The notes: generated from the sequence alone by a model not told the origin. DNA of 64,000 nucleotides from Acidobacteriota bacterium (GCA_004299485.1 SCQP01000014.1:372001-436000); one strand, 5' to 3'. Positions 36,501 through 46,841 are shown, counted from the first letter of the stretch. Program-made: numbers and translations.

Positions 36501-37661
36501 GCCGCTGGCGGTGCAGGTAGCGGGCGCATAGGCCGTGCCGTTTACCGTCACGGAGTTGGGATTCAGGTTGTAGGCTTCCCATTTACCGGTGTAGCCCGTA
36601 GCAGTAGAGTCGGTCACGGCCAGCGCCTGCACCACGCCTGCGCGTAGCAGCGCGGTGGGCACCGCCCGGCTGAATACCGCCGAGTTGGGATACCGCAGGC
36701 CTTCGTAGTTGCCGAACAAATAGGTCTTGCCGCCCAGCCAGTCGGGCAGGATTTCCCCGCCCAGCGCCGCGCCAAAACGGTTGCGATGGCTGATGCCGCG
36801 GGCCACGTTCGACTGGTTGTTGCCCCAGGCATTGGCGGATAGCTTGCTGCCGAGGTAGTAGTCGTACACCGAGCCATGCACCGCATTGGTGCCGCGCTTG
36901 GTGACCATGGAAACCGAGGAGCCGGCGGCGCTGTTCACGTCAGCCGACTGATTGGAGGTGGCGACGGTAAACTGCTCGACCGATTCCGTCGGCGTCGGGA
37001 TGACGCCCGAGGTCATGCCGCCGGTGGCGTTGGTATAGTCGGCGTTGTTGCCGTCCATGTCGTTCGAGTTGTTGCCGCCGTCAATCGAAAAGCTGTTCTG
37101 GTCCGAGTCCGCTCCGCCCACGCCGCCATCCGGATTGGTGTTGGGCTGCAGCATGGTAAGCGAATTGGCGTCCCGGTTCAGCGCGGGTAACGCCGCAATG
37201 GTGGCGCCGCTGATGGAGTTGCCCACCGTGGCGTTCATGGTCTGCAGTTCGGCGCCGGAGGCCGTGACCTCCACCGTCTGTGTCGCCGCGCCGACTTGCA
37301 TGGGAATGTTAATAGTAAGCGGCTTACCCACGATCACGGTCTGATCTTTCACCGCCGCGGACTTGAAGCCCGTCTTTTTCACCGCCAGCGAGTAGGTGCC
37401 CGCGCCCAGGTTGGTGAAGCTGTAGCGGCCGGCGCTGTTGGTGATGGTGGGCGTGACGCCGTTGGTGGCTTGGTTGGTCAATGTGACCACCGCGCTCACA
37501 ATGGCTTTGCCTTGCGCATCGGTAACCTGTCCGGTCACCGTGCCCGAGGCTGAGTTCTGGGCCATGAGCATGGGCGTAAACCCGCTCAGGCCGATAAGCA
37601 CCAGTAGAGCCATCAACAGGTGCTCCACACGCTTGCTGCATTTACTGCGAAGTTGCGGCAT
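33588..37661 (-). CDS. TonB-dependent receptor, Oar-like, copy 3
   Basis: A 1357-residue receptor with signal peptide (ending LMAQ), carboxypeptidase-regulatory domain (GTVTGQVTDAQGKAIVSAV), plug (SFSIDGGNNSNDMDG, AGSSVSMVTKRGTN) and barrel ending RQVEVGLLVRW. ATG at 37661 is chosen because GGGGAGG lies just before it; an in-frame TTG at 37676 would put that site inside the gene. It is the first gene of the array in transcription order, and its terminator separates it from copy 2, so the receptors are separately transcribed. Ligand unknown. Confidence 0.93.
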   Translation of the reverse strand: MPQLRSKCSKRVEHLLMALLVLIGLSGFTPMLMAQNSASGTVTGQVTDAQGKAIVSAVVTLTNQATNGVTPTITNSAGRYSFTNLGAGTYSLAVKKTGFKSAAVKDQTVIVGKPLTINIPMQVGAATQTVEVTASGAELQTMNATVGNSISGATIAALPALNRDANSLTMLQPNTNPDGGVGGADSDQNSFSIDGGNNSNDMDGNNADYTNATGGMTSGVIPTPTESVEQFTVATSNQSADVNSAAGSSVSMVTKRGTNAVHGSVYDYYLGSKLSANAWGNNQSNVARGISHRNRFGAALGGEILPDWLGGKTYLFGNYEGLRYPNSAVFSRAVPTALLRAGVVQALAVTDSTATGYTGKWEAYNLNPNSVTVNGTAYAPATCTASGAGSVPCDPRSLGMNAVVAQLWNQYEPMPNSTVGGDRHNTLNYTASANEAQSSNFFVTRVDHDFGAKNHFELTYHWYAFTRLYPNGQADIGGGIPGDVKGVPTITSVRPQKPSMWTAEITSNISSNVTNNFNYSYLRNFWQWAGSYLKPTPLGGGLGTLGGALEIGGESNNALIPYNVNTQRVRTRIWDGIGNTFKDDVTVLHGNHLFQFGGRYTHQIDFHQRNDNGGGIMANNVYQITKGNGVNYNYLPTDFSSSADKSTYDTYYDEVLGIVSQPQTLYTRAGKNLDLQPLGTPMFDKSSIPMYNAYFADAWHIKPSLTLSYGAGYTVEMPPLEEHGKQVELVDGADNLVTTTDYLAQTEKAALSGQTYNPQLGFATVQNVGSGLKYPYKPFYGGFSPRVSLAWNPNISSGPLGWLFGGNKGVIRGGWSRIYGRLNGVDLVLVPLLGTGLGQPVSCIGASMTGGCTGVAGVNPTNAFRIGTDGMSAPLGNPPTQTLPQPYFPGELQNGVANASAGSGEVLDPKFKPNRSDEFDLTYQRQLTASLSTMIGYTGRIIRDEYQAVDLAAVPYMMTAGGEQFQTAFATLFQQIAADPKGLSHVTSSPFFTAALGGNNSTFCGKAGDCALAVAQLAGPNANGYIDPVNGNDVYGLWQKLQNNSAWTLGRTTASATTTCAATQPGCPASGRISGGGQLSAIYMNDSIGWGNFNSMFWSVNFRNFHGITGGSNLTWARSMGTGQVDQATSEYSVTNPFDLKYMYGPQFDSTPLQYNAYFVWTPGGKTQSSFLEHLVNGWSFAPIITWRRVGSNSFFGGADSVSNGGQCSSFGEMDCSTGNTIENAVLTTGYTGGSGIVRNSTYGNSDPGSGGTGMNRFADPSAIRAEFRPLVLGLDTNGNSAFFPGVSMTNVDFSVTKNLALSERFSTEINAQATNLFNHFSASENGNNISDPANFGVIGGNLLGARQVEVGLLVRW

Positions 37662-37758
37662 GCAATTCCTCCCCAAAAATTGCGGCGGTGCCCGTAACCC
37701 AACTGCCCTAGCGCACGGATCCCGCCGTCATGGGGAGTTTGCGACATGTCAGTCATTG

Positions 37759-37812
37759 TGTCAATACAAAAACATCCCGTTAATGATTATTAATTTTCTG
37801 TCATCCCTGTGA
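37759..37812 (-). promoter_or_regulatory. Promoter of TonB receptor copy 3
   Basis: TTGTATTGACA (TTGACA at 37759-37764, minus strand) lies 98 bases before the ATG, as in copy 2. Where the others have a CTAG-type repeat, this gene has only a weak CTGTCA-N6-TGACTG inverted match around 37797-37812. Its control may therefore differ from that of copies 1 and 2. Confidence 0.5.
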
Positions 37813-37900
37813 CTGGCATTTTTTAGTTTTCAGTAATTAGTTTTCAATTTTGTGGAAACCGCCGTCAGCGCCGGGCGGGGGCGCCATCACTGCTTCCGCC

Positions 37901-37906
37901 TATAAT
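37901..37906 (+). promoter_or_regulatory. -10 hexamer of metG
   Basis: A consensus TATAAT lies 12 bases before the metG ATG. No good -35 is seen 16-18 bases upstream. If used, the transcript leader would be only a few bases long. Confidence 0.45.
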
Positions 37907-37917
37907 GAAGGGGCGCC

Positions 37918-39849
37918 ATGCCGTTTACGCTCACCACACCGCTTTATTACGTCAATGCCCGGCCCCATCTCGGCCACGCCTACTCCACCCTCGCCGCCGA
38001 TGCCATGGTCCGCTTTCAGCGCCAGCAGCGGCAGGAGGCCTTTTTGCTCACCGGCACCGACGAACACGGTCAGAAAATCGAGCGCGCCGCCGCTGCCCAG
38101 AACATTGCCCCGCAGGCCTTTGCCGACGCCATCAGCGCCGAGTTCCGCAGCGAATGGGACCGCCTCGGCCTGCACTATGACGCCTTCATCCGCACTACCG
38201 AACCGCGCCATACCCGTGCCGTGCAGGACGTCTTCGAACGCCTGCGCCGCAATGGCGCCATCTATAAAGGCAGCTACAGCGGACCCTATTGTGTCAGCGA
38301 TGAGCTCTTTGTAGGCGAAGGCAAGGTGGGTGACCCCTGCCCGCTCTGCGGCAAGCCCACCGAGCTGGTAAGCGAGGAAAACTACTATTTCAAGCTCTCT
38401 GCCTACGGCGATCAATTGCTCAAACTGTACCAGGACAATCCCGACTTCATCCGCCCCGAAACCCGCCGCAACGAAGTCATTGCCTTTGTGAAATCGGGCC
38501 TGAAAGACGTTTCCATCACGCGCACTTCGATCACCTGGGGCATTCCCGTCCCCGGCGATGAGAAGCACGTCCTCTATGTCTGGTTCGACGCCCTCATCGG
38601 CTATCTCAGCGGCATGGGCTACGCCTCGCCCAATGAAGCCGACCGCGCCCGCTGGGAGCATCTCTGGCCCGCCTGGCATCTGGTAGGCAAGGAAATTGTC
38701 CGCTTCCACTGCGTCTACTGGCCGGCGTTTTTGCTCGCCGCCGGGCTGCCCCTGCCGCGGGGCATCATTGCCCACGGCTGGCTGCTGTTTGACGAAGCCA
38801 AGATGTCGAAATCGGTGGGCAACGTCGTCCGCCCCGAACCCATCCGCCAGGTGCTGGGCGCCGACGCCCTGCGCTACTTCCTGCTGCGCGAGGTCAGCTT
38901 CGGCCAGGACGGTAACTTCAGCTACGCGGCGCTGATCGATCGCTACAACGCCGATCTCGCCAACGGCTGGGGCAATCTTGCCGCCCGCCTGCTGGCGATG
39001 ATTGATAAATACTGCGGCGGCCGCGTCCCTCCGCTGCACCGCACCAGCGGCGCTATTCCGCCGGTGAACCAGACCCGCACGCACTTTGTCGACAACATGG
39101 AAAACTGGCAGTTCTCGCGCGCCCTCGAAGCCGTCTGGGCGCTGATCGGCCAAACCGACCGCTATATTTCGGCTGCCAAGCCCTGGGATCTGGCCAAGGG
39201 CGGCGCCGCAACTGCCGCGCAGCTCGACGATGTGCTGCGCGACGGCTACGAAGTGCTGCGCTGGACGGCGGTGCTGCTGGCGGCGATTTTGCCGGAAAGC
39301 GCCGAGCGGCTGTGGCAGCAGTTGGGCCTGCCCGGCAAGCCCCAAGGGGTTCCCTACGCCACGCTGCAGTGGAACATGCCGCTGCCCGCTGGCCCCCAGC
39401 TCGGTGCGCGCGCGCCGCTATTCCCGCGCGCCGACAAAGTGAAAACCATGGAAGAACTGAAGATCCTCGAAGAAAGCCATCAGCCATCAGCCATCAGCCA
39501 TCAGTCCCCGGGCGCGGGCGATGGGCGTATTTCGATCGACGATTTCGGGAAAGTCGAAATGCGCGTCGGCACCATCGTCGCTGCCGAGCGCATCGAAAAA
39601 GCCGACAAGCTGCTCAAACTCACCGTCGACATCGGCGCCGAGGTCCGCACCATCTGCGCCGGCATCGCCAAATCCTACGACCCCGCCACGCTCCCCGGCC
39701 GCAAGGTGGTCATCGTGGCCAACCTCGCCCCGCGCAAGCTGCGCGGCATCGAATCCAACGGCATGATCGTGGCCGCCACCCTTCCCGACGGCAGCGCCGC
39801 CCTAATCAGCGTCCCCGACGACACCCCCAATGGCGCCCGCCTGAAGTAG
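37918..39849 (+). CDS. metG: Methionyl-tRNA synthetase with C-terminal tRNA-binding domain
   Basis: A 643-residue class I synthetase. HIGH-type motif HLGH at 17-20, one zinc-type CPLC at 141-144, KMSKS at 295-299, an anticodon-binding helical domain, and a C-terminal Trbp111-like OB-fold (about 535-643, KVEMRVGTIVAAERIEKADKLLKL). It charges initiator and elongator tRNA-Met. The linker between the catalytic body and OB-fold is encoded by a perfect (CCATCAG)4 array giving SHQPSAISHQS. The next gene, tatD, is on the same strand after a large hairpin-forming repeat. Confidence 0.97.
   Translation: MPFTLTTPLYYVNARPHLGHAYSTLAADAMVRFQRQQRQEAFLLTGTDEHGQKIERAAAAQNIAPQAFADAISAEFRSEWDRLGLHYDAFIRTTEPRHTRAVQDVFERLRRNGAIYKGSYSGPYCVSDELFVGEGKVGDPCPLCGKPTELVSEENYYFKLSAYGDQLLKLYQDNPDFIRPETRRNEVIAFVKSGLKDVSITRTSITWGIPVPGDEKHVLYVWFDALIGYLSGMGYASPNEADRARWEHLWPAWHLVGKEIVRFHCVYWPAFLLAAGLPLPRGIIAHGWLLFDEAKMSKSVGNVVRPEPIRQVLGADALRYFLLREVSFGQDGNFSYAALIDRYNADLANGWGNLAARLLAMIDKYCGGRVPPLHRTSGAIPPVNQTRTHFVDNMENWQFSRALEAVWALIGQTDRYISAAKPWDLAKGGAATAAQLDDVLRDGYEVLRWTAVLLAAILPESAERLWQQLGLPGKPQGVPYATLQWNMPLPAGPQLGARAPLFPRADKVKTMEELKILEESHQPSAISHQSPGAGDGRISIDDFGKVEMRVGTIVAAERIEKADKLLKLTVDIGAEVRTICAGIAKSYDPATLPGRKVVIVANLAPRKLRGIESNGMIVAATLPDGSAALISVPDDTPNGARLK
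39477..39504. repeat. Perfect (CCATCAG)4 array inside metG
   Basis: Four identical 7-base units. As 7 and 3 are coprime the array translates with a seven-residue period (SHQPSAI) and stays in frame here. It encodes residues about 520-529, the linker before the tRNA-binding domain. The unit is the complement of the GCTGATG type seen between genes. Confidence 0.95.
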
Positions 39850-39854
39850 TTTGT

Positions 39855-39945
39855 CAGTAGCTCAGTACATCAGTATTTCAGTTCTGCCGGGCACACCCGG
39901 ACGTGGCGCGCGAACTGAAATACTGACAAACTGAAATACTGAAAT
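39855..39945. repeat. Composite inverted-array element between metG and tatD
   Basis: Left array: CAGTAGCT, CAGTACAT, CAGTATTT, CAGTTCTG (39855-39886). Right array: ACTGAAAT, ACTGACAA, ACTGAAAT, ACTGAAAT (39914-39945). Within them TCAGTATTTCAGTTC (39870-39884) and its exact complement at 39912-39926 form a perfect 15-base stem. The loop carries a nested hairpin CCGGG-CACA-CCCGG (39887-39900). It could terminate metG transcription or stabilise the mRNA end. Confidence 0.92.
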
Positions 39946-39952
39946 ACTCTTC

Positions 39953-40720
39953 ATGATCGACTCCCACTGCCATCCCGACGACGCCGCCTTTTCTGACGAT
40001 CGCGCGGCCATGCTGGCGCGTGCCGCAGAAAAACTCGAAGGCATCGTCGCCATCGACGGCGCCGCATCCATCGACGGCCTCAAGGTCTGGACCACGGTGG
40101 GCATCCATCCGCATCAGGCCGCCAACGCGGCCGCGCGCTGGGACCAACTCGAAGCCACGGTAGCGGGAGACCGACCGACCGACAGACCGATAGACCGACA
40201 ACTTTCTCTCATCGCCATCGGCGAGATCGGCCTCGATTACCATTACGACAACTCCCCGCGCGCAACCCAAATTGCGGTTTTTGAGCGACAGCTCTCGCTC
40301 GCCGCCGCGCACCACTTGCCCGTCTCGGTGCACTGCCGCGAAGCCTGGGACGATGGCTTTGCCGCGATTCGCAACCAGCCCGGCATCCGCGGCGTGTTTC
40401 ACTGCTTCACCGGCGGCCAGCGTGAAGCCGAGCAGGCTCTCGCCCTCGGCTGGTATCTTTCCTTTTCTGGCATGCTGACGTTCCCCAAGCTCGACGCCCT
40501 GCGCGCCGTCGCCGCATGGTCTCCCGCCGACCGCCTTCTGGTCGAAACCGACGCCCCTTATTTAGCCCCCGTGCCGCATCGCGGCAAGCGCAACGAACCC
40601 GCCTGGGTCTGGGACACCGCCCAGAAGCTGGCCGAATGCCGCAAAACCAGCCTTGACGAAATTGATCACCTGACCACCACCAACTTCTACGGCCTCTTTC
40701 CACTTGCGGCCGCACACTGA
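39953..40720 (+). CDS. tatD: TatD-family metal-dependent hydrolase (DNase)
   Basis: A 255-residue TIM-barrel hydrolase. Metal ligands are visible: H5 and H7 in DSHCHPD, Glu in GEIGLDYHYD, His in SVHCREAW, His in FHCFTGG and Asp in VETDAPYLAP. TatD proteins act as 3'-5' exonucleases or D-aminoacyl hydrolases. A loop at residues 73-84 (DRPTDRPIDRQL) is encoded by an octamer array and has no equivalent in typical TatD. The gene follows the metG hairpin element and its stop codon lies in another array. The usual bacterial metG-tatD linkage supports the assignment. Confidence 0.95.
   Translation: MIDSHCHPDDAAFSDDRAAMLARAAEKLEGIVAIDGAASIDGLKVWTTVGIHPHQAANAAARWDQLEATVAGDRPTDRPIDRQLSLIAIGEIGLDYHYDNSPRATQIAVFERQLSLAAAHHLPVSVHCREAWDDGFAAIRNQPGIRGVFHCFTGGQREAEQALALGWYLSFSGMLTFPKLDALRAVAAWSPADRLLVETDAPYLAPVPHRGKRNEPAWVWDTAQKLAECRKTSLDEIDHLTTTNFYGLFPLAAAH
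40169..40200. repeat. GACCGACA octamer array inside tatD
   Basis: Four 8-base units GACCGACC, GACCGACA, GACCGATA and GACCGACA. They begin exactly on a codon boundary and encode DRPTDRPIDRQ within the TatD loop before GEIGLDY. The unit differs from CTGA but has the same length and behaviour. Confidence 0.88.
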
Positions 40721-40744
40721 AAACTGAGAACTGATAACTGATAA
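40717..40744. repeat. CTGANAA heptamer array overlapping tatD stop
   Basis: Four units CTGAAAA, CTGAGAA, CTGATAA and CTGATAA. The tatD stop codon TGA is bases 2-4 of the first unit, and the array ends ten bases before the yajQ ATG. Confidence 0.88.
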
Positions 40745-40753
40745 CCTTAGACC

Positions 40754-41260
40754 ATGGCCGCCCAAGAAAACTCCTTCGACGTCGCCAGCGAGGTGAACCC
40801 GCAGGAGGTCGCCAACGCCGTGCAGCAGGCGCTGAAGGAAACCTCGACCCGCTACGATCTCAAAGACGCGCACACGACCATGGTCTGGAACGAAAAAGAA
40901 AAAAAGTTGATGCTGGCCACCAAAGACGACTACAAGCTCAAGGCGGTGACCGAAATTCTGCAGCAGAAGCTGGTCAAGCGCGGCGTCTCCCTCAAAGCCC
41001 TGCAATACGGCCCCATCGAAGCCGCTGCGGGCAGCACGGTGCGGCAAACCGTTGAGGTACAGAGCGGCATCCCCAGCGAAAAGGCGCGCGAGATCGTGCG
41101 CGTCATTAAAGACTCGAAAAAGAAAGTGCAGGCCTCGATTCAGGGCGAAGCCGTGCGCGTCGCCGGCAAGGACCGCGACACCCTGCAGGAGGTCATCGCC
41201 CTGCTCCGCGGTCATGACTTTGGCCTGGACCTGCAGTTTGTGAACTACCGCAGCCAATAA
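40754..41260 (+). CDS. yajQ: YajQ-family nucleotide-binding protein
   Basis: A 168-residue protein matching YajQ (DUF520) along its whole length: NSFDVASEVNPQEVANAV at the start, STRYDLKD, then GKDRDTLQEVIALLRGHDFGLDLQFVNYR at the end. The fold is two ferredoxin-like domains. Some members bind cyclic di-GMP and affect transcription, others bind tRNA, so its role here cannot be fixed. It starts after a heptamer array and is followed four bases later by a prenyl synthase, suggesting an operon. Confidence 0.93.
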   Translation: MAAQENSFDVASEVNPQEVANAVQQALKETSTRYDLKDAHTTMVWNEKEKKLMLATKDDYKLKAVTEILQQKLVKRGVSLKALQYGPIEAAAGSTVRQTVEVQSGIPSEKAREIVRVIKDSKKKVQASIQGEAVRVAGKDRDTLQEVIALLRGHDFGLDLQFVNYRSQ

Positions 41261-41264
41261 AGCG

Positions 41265-42260
41265 ATGCAACCGGCGCTCACCGATTCCGAAGCCGTCACC
41301 GCCGCTGACGTACTGAGTCTGGTCCGCGACGACCTCGCCTTAGTCGAGCGCGAGCTGCGCGAGGGCGCCGCCTGCGCGGTTGAGGCGGTTACCGCTATCG
41401 GCCAGCACCTGCAGGCGAGCGGCGGCAAACGCATCCGCGCCGGGCTGGTGCTGCTGGCCGCGCGGCTGAGCGATTGCCCCGAGCAGCCGCGCGTGCGCCT
41501 GGCCGCGATTGTGGAGATGATCCACGCCGCCACGCTCATTCACGACGATGTTATCGACGAGTCCCCGCTCCGCCGCGGCCGCCCCTCGGCCAATGCGCAG
41601 TGGGGCAATCAGCGCTCGGTGCTCGCCGGCGACTGGCTCTACATGCAGGCCTTCCGCCTCGCCCTGGGCGAACGCAACTTCGCCATTCTCGACGCTCTCA
41701 TTGCTCTCACGCAACAGATGGTCGAAGGCGAGTTGCTGCAACTGGAAATGCTGGGCCGCGTCGTGACCGCCGCCGAGCATCTGGATCTGATCGAGCGCAA
41801 AACCGCCCGCCTGTTTGCCGTCGCCTCGCAGTTGGGCGCGCTCGCTGCCGGCGCCGGCGCCGGCGCCGTCGAGCAGCTCGGCCGCTTCGGCCGTCATCTA
41901 GGCTTGGCGTTCCAGATGGTCGATGACATTCTCGACTTCAGCGCCGCCGCAGAAGTTTTGGGCAAGCCGGTCGCCAACGATCTGCGCGAAGGCAAAATGA
42001 CGCTGCCGGCGATTTACGCCTATGAGGCTGCCGACGCCTCCGGCCGCGAAGCCATCGAGCAGATCCTGCGCGCCCGTCCTGCCGAGGGCGTCTGGCCGCG
42101 CGTCCGCGAACTGGTCGCCCGCCTCGGCCTCGAACGCGCCCGCCACGAAAGCCGCGAGCAGGCTGCACTCGCCGCCCGGGCTCTGGAGGAATTCCCGGCA
42201 TCGCGCTGGAAAGAGGCGCTGCTGCGTCTGCCGGAGCTGGTCATTGCCCGAAGAAATTGA
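41265..42260 (+). CDS. Polyprenyl diphosphate synthase (trans-type)
   Basis: A 331-residue isoprenoid synthase with the two aspartate-rich motifs: DDVID at 94-98 (LIHDDVIDESPLRRGRPS) and DDILD at 220-224 (FQMVDDILDFS). GGKRIRAG near residue 53 and lysines in KPVANDLREGKMTLP complete the substrate site. The length and small residues before the first motif fit long-chain (C30-C50) synthases making the menaquinone or ubiquinone side chain. The product chain length cannot be read by eye. The CYTH gene begins within its last codons. Confidence 0.92.
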   Translation: MQPALTDSEAVTAADVLSLVRDDLALVERELREGAACAVEAVTAIGQHLQASGGKRIRAGLVLLAARLSDCPEQPRVRLAAIVEMIHAATLIHDDVIDESPLRRGRPSANAQWGNQRSVLAGDWLYMQAFRLALGERNFAILDALIALTQQMVEGELLQLEMLGRVVTAAEHLDLIERKTARLFAVASQLGALAAGAGAGAVEQLGRFGRHLGLAFQMVDDILDFSAAAEVLGKPVANDLREGKMTLPAIYAYEAADASGREAIEQILRARPAEGVWPRVRELVARLGLERARHESREQAALAARALEEFPASRWKEALLRLPELVIARRN

Positions 42261-42789
42261 GCTGAAGTTTCCCCTCGCCGGGCCTCGCGCCCTACGCGCC
42301 CGCCTGCGCCGGCTCGGCTTCCGCGTCTCCCGTCCACGCACCCGCGAAACCAACTGGCTCTTCGATGACGCCCGTCACTCCCTGCGTGCCGCCGGCAAGC
42401 TGCTGCGCTTGCGCCGCGCTGGCCCCCGCTGGCTGCTCACCGCCAAAGGCCCCCGCCAGCCGGGCGTGCTCAAGCGCCGCGCCGAATCCCAAACCGGGGT
42501 CGACGATGGCTCGGCCTGCCGCGCTCTGCTCGAGCTCGTGGGCTGGCGCGTGGTCGGCAGCTATACCGTCGTCCGCACACTCCTGCGCAAACCGGGCGAG
42601 GCGGGCGAGATCGCCTGGGATGAAACCCCGCTCGGCCCGTATCTGGAAATCGAGGGCTCGGCCCGTTGGGTACGTCACACCGCCGCCGCCCTCGGTCTCG
42701 ATCCCCGCGCCGCCGAGCCCCGCTCCTACCTCGAGCTGCTTATTGCTCGTCCGCCGAAGGCCCGTAGATCGACGGCACGGCGAGGTTGA
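42244..42789 (+). CDS. CYTH-domain protein (triphosphate tunnel family)
   Basis: A 181-residue protein beginning PEEIELKFPL, the EIELK motif of CYTH, followed by an Arg/Lys-rich beta-barrel core (KLLRLRRAGPRWLLTAKGP, LEIEGSARWV). These enzymes act on triphosphates such as ThTP or PPPi, or as class IV adenylate cyclases. TTG at 42244 is the only start close to the motif; it overlaps the prenyl synthase stop by 17 bases. The 3' end overlaps the convergent DinB gene by 50 bases. No SD is evident, so the start is inferred from the conserved N-terminus. Confidence 0.8.
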   Translation: MPEEIELKFPLAGPRALRARLRRLGFRVSRPRTRETNWLFDDARHSLRAAGKLLRLRRAGPRWLLTAKGPRQPGVLKRRAESQTGVDDGSACRALLELVGWRVVGSYTVVRTLLRKPGEAGEIAWDETPLGPYLEIEGSARWVRHTAAALGLDPRAAEPRSYLELLIARPPKARRSTARRG

Positions 42790-43231
42790 GCAGCCGCAAG
42801 TAGACCCCCAACTGCGCCCGGTGATGGGCTACGTGATTGGCGTACATGGCGCGCCAGGCGAGAAACCGCGAGCCGCTGAAAAATACCTGCTCGCCCATGC
42901 ACAGCTTCCAGGGCTCGCTCCAGGCGGCGTCGTCCACTTTTTGCAAGGCCTCGCGTACCTGCTTTTGCCCGGCGTCAAACTCCCGCACCAACTGCGCCGC
43001 CGACTCGAACTGCAGCGGCTTCATCCCGGCGGTGGCGAAATCCAGTTGCGGCATGGTGACGACCACCACCCCAAAGCCACCCAACTGCGCCACATGCGCC
43101 GCCAGCTTGCCCAGCGCCATGGATTTTTGATGCGGCTTGAACTCCGGCTGCTGGGGCACACGCTCCAGCGTTGTGCGGGTGCGCGGAGCATCGTAGTCCA
43201 GTTCCTGAAGCAGCAGGTCGCGAATGGCCAT
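42740..43231 (-). CDS. DinB-family protein
   Basis: A 163-residue four-helix-bundle protein. Candidate metal ligands are His in LGKLAAHVAQL and the HxxxH pair in ANHVAHHRAQLGVYLR, as in DinB/YfiT hydrolase-like or thiol-transferase proteins. ATG at 43231 gives the family's usual N-terminus (MAIRDLLLQELDYD); an extension to 43294 adds only low-complexity residues and is rejected. The 3' end overlaps the CYTH gene by 50 bases in convergent orientation. Substrate unknown. Confidence 0.82.
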   Translation of the reverse strand: MAIRDLLLQELDYDAPRTRTTLERVPQQPEFKPHQKSMALGKLAAHVAQLGGFGVVVVTMPQLDFATAGMKPLQFESAAQLVREFDAGQKQVREALQKVDDAAWSEPWKLCMGEQVFFSGSRFLAWRAMYANHVAHHRAQLGVYLRLLNLAVPSIYGPSADEQ

Positions 43232-43294
43232 GCCCAAGTCTACCCCGCTCCGGCGGTTACGCCCCCGGCCGCCCCCTCCGCCGCCCTTTCTCAC

Positions 43295-43321
43295 TGGCCC
43301 CCGGCCCCTGGTCTCTGATCC

Positions 43322-43322
<1 letters not shown>
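43295..43322. repeat. CTGGCCC heptamer array at the secA stop
   Basis: Units CTGGCCC, CCGGCCC, CTGGTCT and CTGATCC. The array ends at the secA stop codon and resembles the array inside mutS. Confidence 0.75.
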
Positions 43323-46156
<2,834 letters not shown>

Positions 46157-46192
46157 GGCGTGGGAAAACAGCTAGACCAAGAACACCCAATT

Positions 46193-46594
46193 TTACCACG
46201 CGCGCCGCAGGCCCGAGATGACGCGCAACGGCGTGAACCGGGCTATGGCGTCGAAGTCGCGGTCCTGGTGCCACACCGGAAGCTGATGCGCGAGCGCGAT
46301 GGCGGCAATCAGACAATCCACCGACGAGCGGATGGTCAAGCCGCGCGCCCGCCCCCATTGGTACCGCTCGGCCGCACGCAGAAACAGCTCCAGGGGGAGC
46401 GGATCGCCGTAGCGCGGCAGCGCCAGCAGCGCGCTCCGGAATGAGGTCAGACTCCGCGCCAGCGATTCTCCTTGCAATACTTCCTGGATGACTGGTCCGC
46501 AGGTCGCCAACCGCACCTGCAGCCGCCCGGGCAGCTTCAGCGTCTGCCCCGGCCGCTGCAGCTCAATCCAGATCGAGGTGTCGACCAGAATCAT
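46193..46594 (-). CDS. PIN-domain ribonuclease toxin (VapC)
   Basis: A 133-residue PIN protein: D5 in ILVDTSIWIE, Glu in PVIQEVLQG, Asp in SSVDCLIAA and acidic residues in HQDRDFDAIA form the metal site. It overlaps the antitoxin stop by four bases (ATGA), the usual vapBC order. It lies directly upstream of secA but has its own regulatory site. The RNA target is unknown. Confidence 0.93.
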   Translation of the reverse strand: MILVDTSIWIELQRPGQTLKLPGRLQVRLATCGPVIQEVLQGESLARSLTSFRSALLALPRYGDPLPLELFLRAAERYQWGRARGLTIRSSVDCLIAAIALAHQLPVWHQDRDFDAIARFTPLRVISGLRRAW

Positions 46595-46827
46595 TTGCGC
46601 CGCCGCGGGCGCCGCCCCTGCGGAATACGCGGCTTATCTTCCCGCATCGCGGCCAGGTCTCCCTCCCAAACCCCCGATCCAGTCCAATCGTCCAAACCGC
46701 GCAACTGATTGATCCGCACCAACTCCGCCAGCGCATGGTTCACCGTGGCCGAATAGGTCCCTGCGCCGGCCACGCACTGCGCTGCCGCCAGCAGCTTCTC
46801 ATCCAGCACAAGATTTGTGCGCGTCAT
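46591..46827 (-). CDS. VapB-type antitoxin
   Basis: A 78-residue protein beginning MTRTNLVLDEKLLAAAQCVAG, the common VapB pattern (ribbon then two helices, with NHALAELVR), and a basic C-terminal tail (PRIPQGRRPRRRK). ATG at 46827 is chosen because it opens the conserved motif; longer readings run into the upstream regulatory palindrome. It should bind the toxin and repress the operon. Confidence 0.9.
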   Translation of the reverse strand: MTRTNLVLDEKLLAAAQCVAGAGTYSATVNHALAELVRINQLRGLDDWTGSGVWEGDLAAMREDKPRIPQGRRPRRRK

Positions 46828-46841
46828 GTGGCTTAGGCTAA

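Noticed and set aside
37662-37917. Possible riboswitch upstream of metG.
   Set aside because: The -10 lies 12 bases from the start codon, leaving no leader long enough for a T-box or SAM element on the plus strand.
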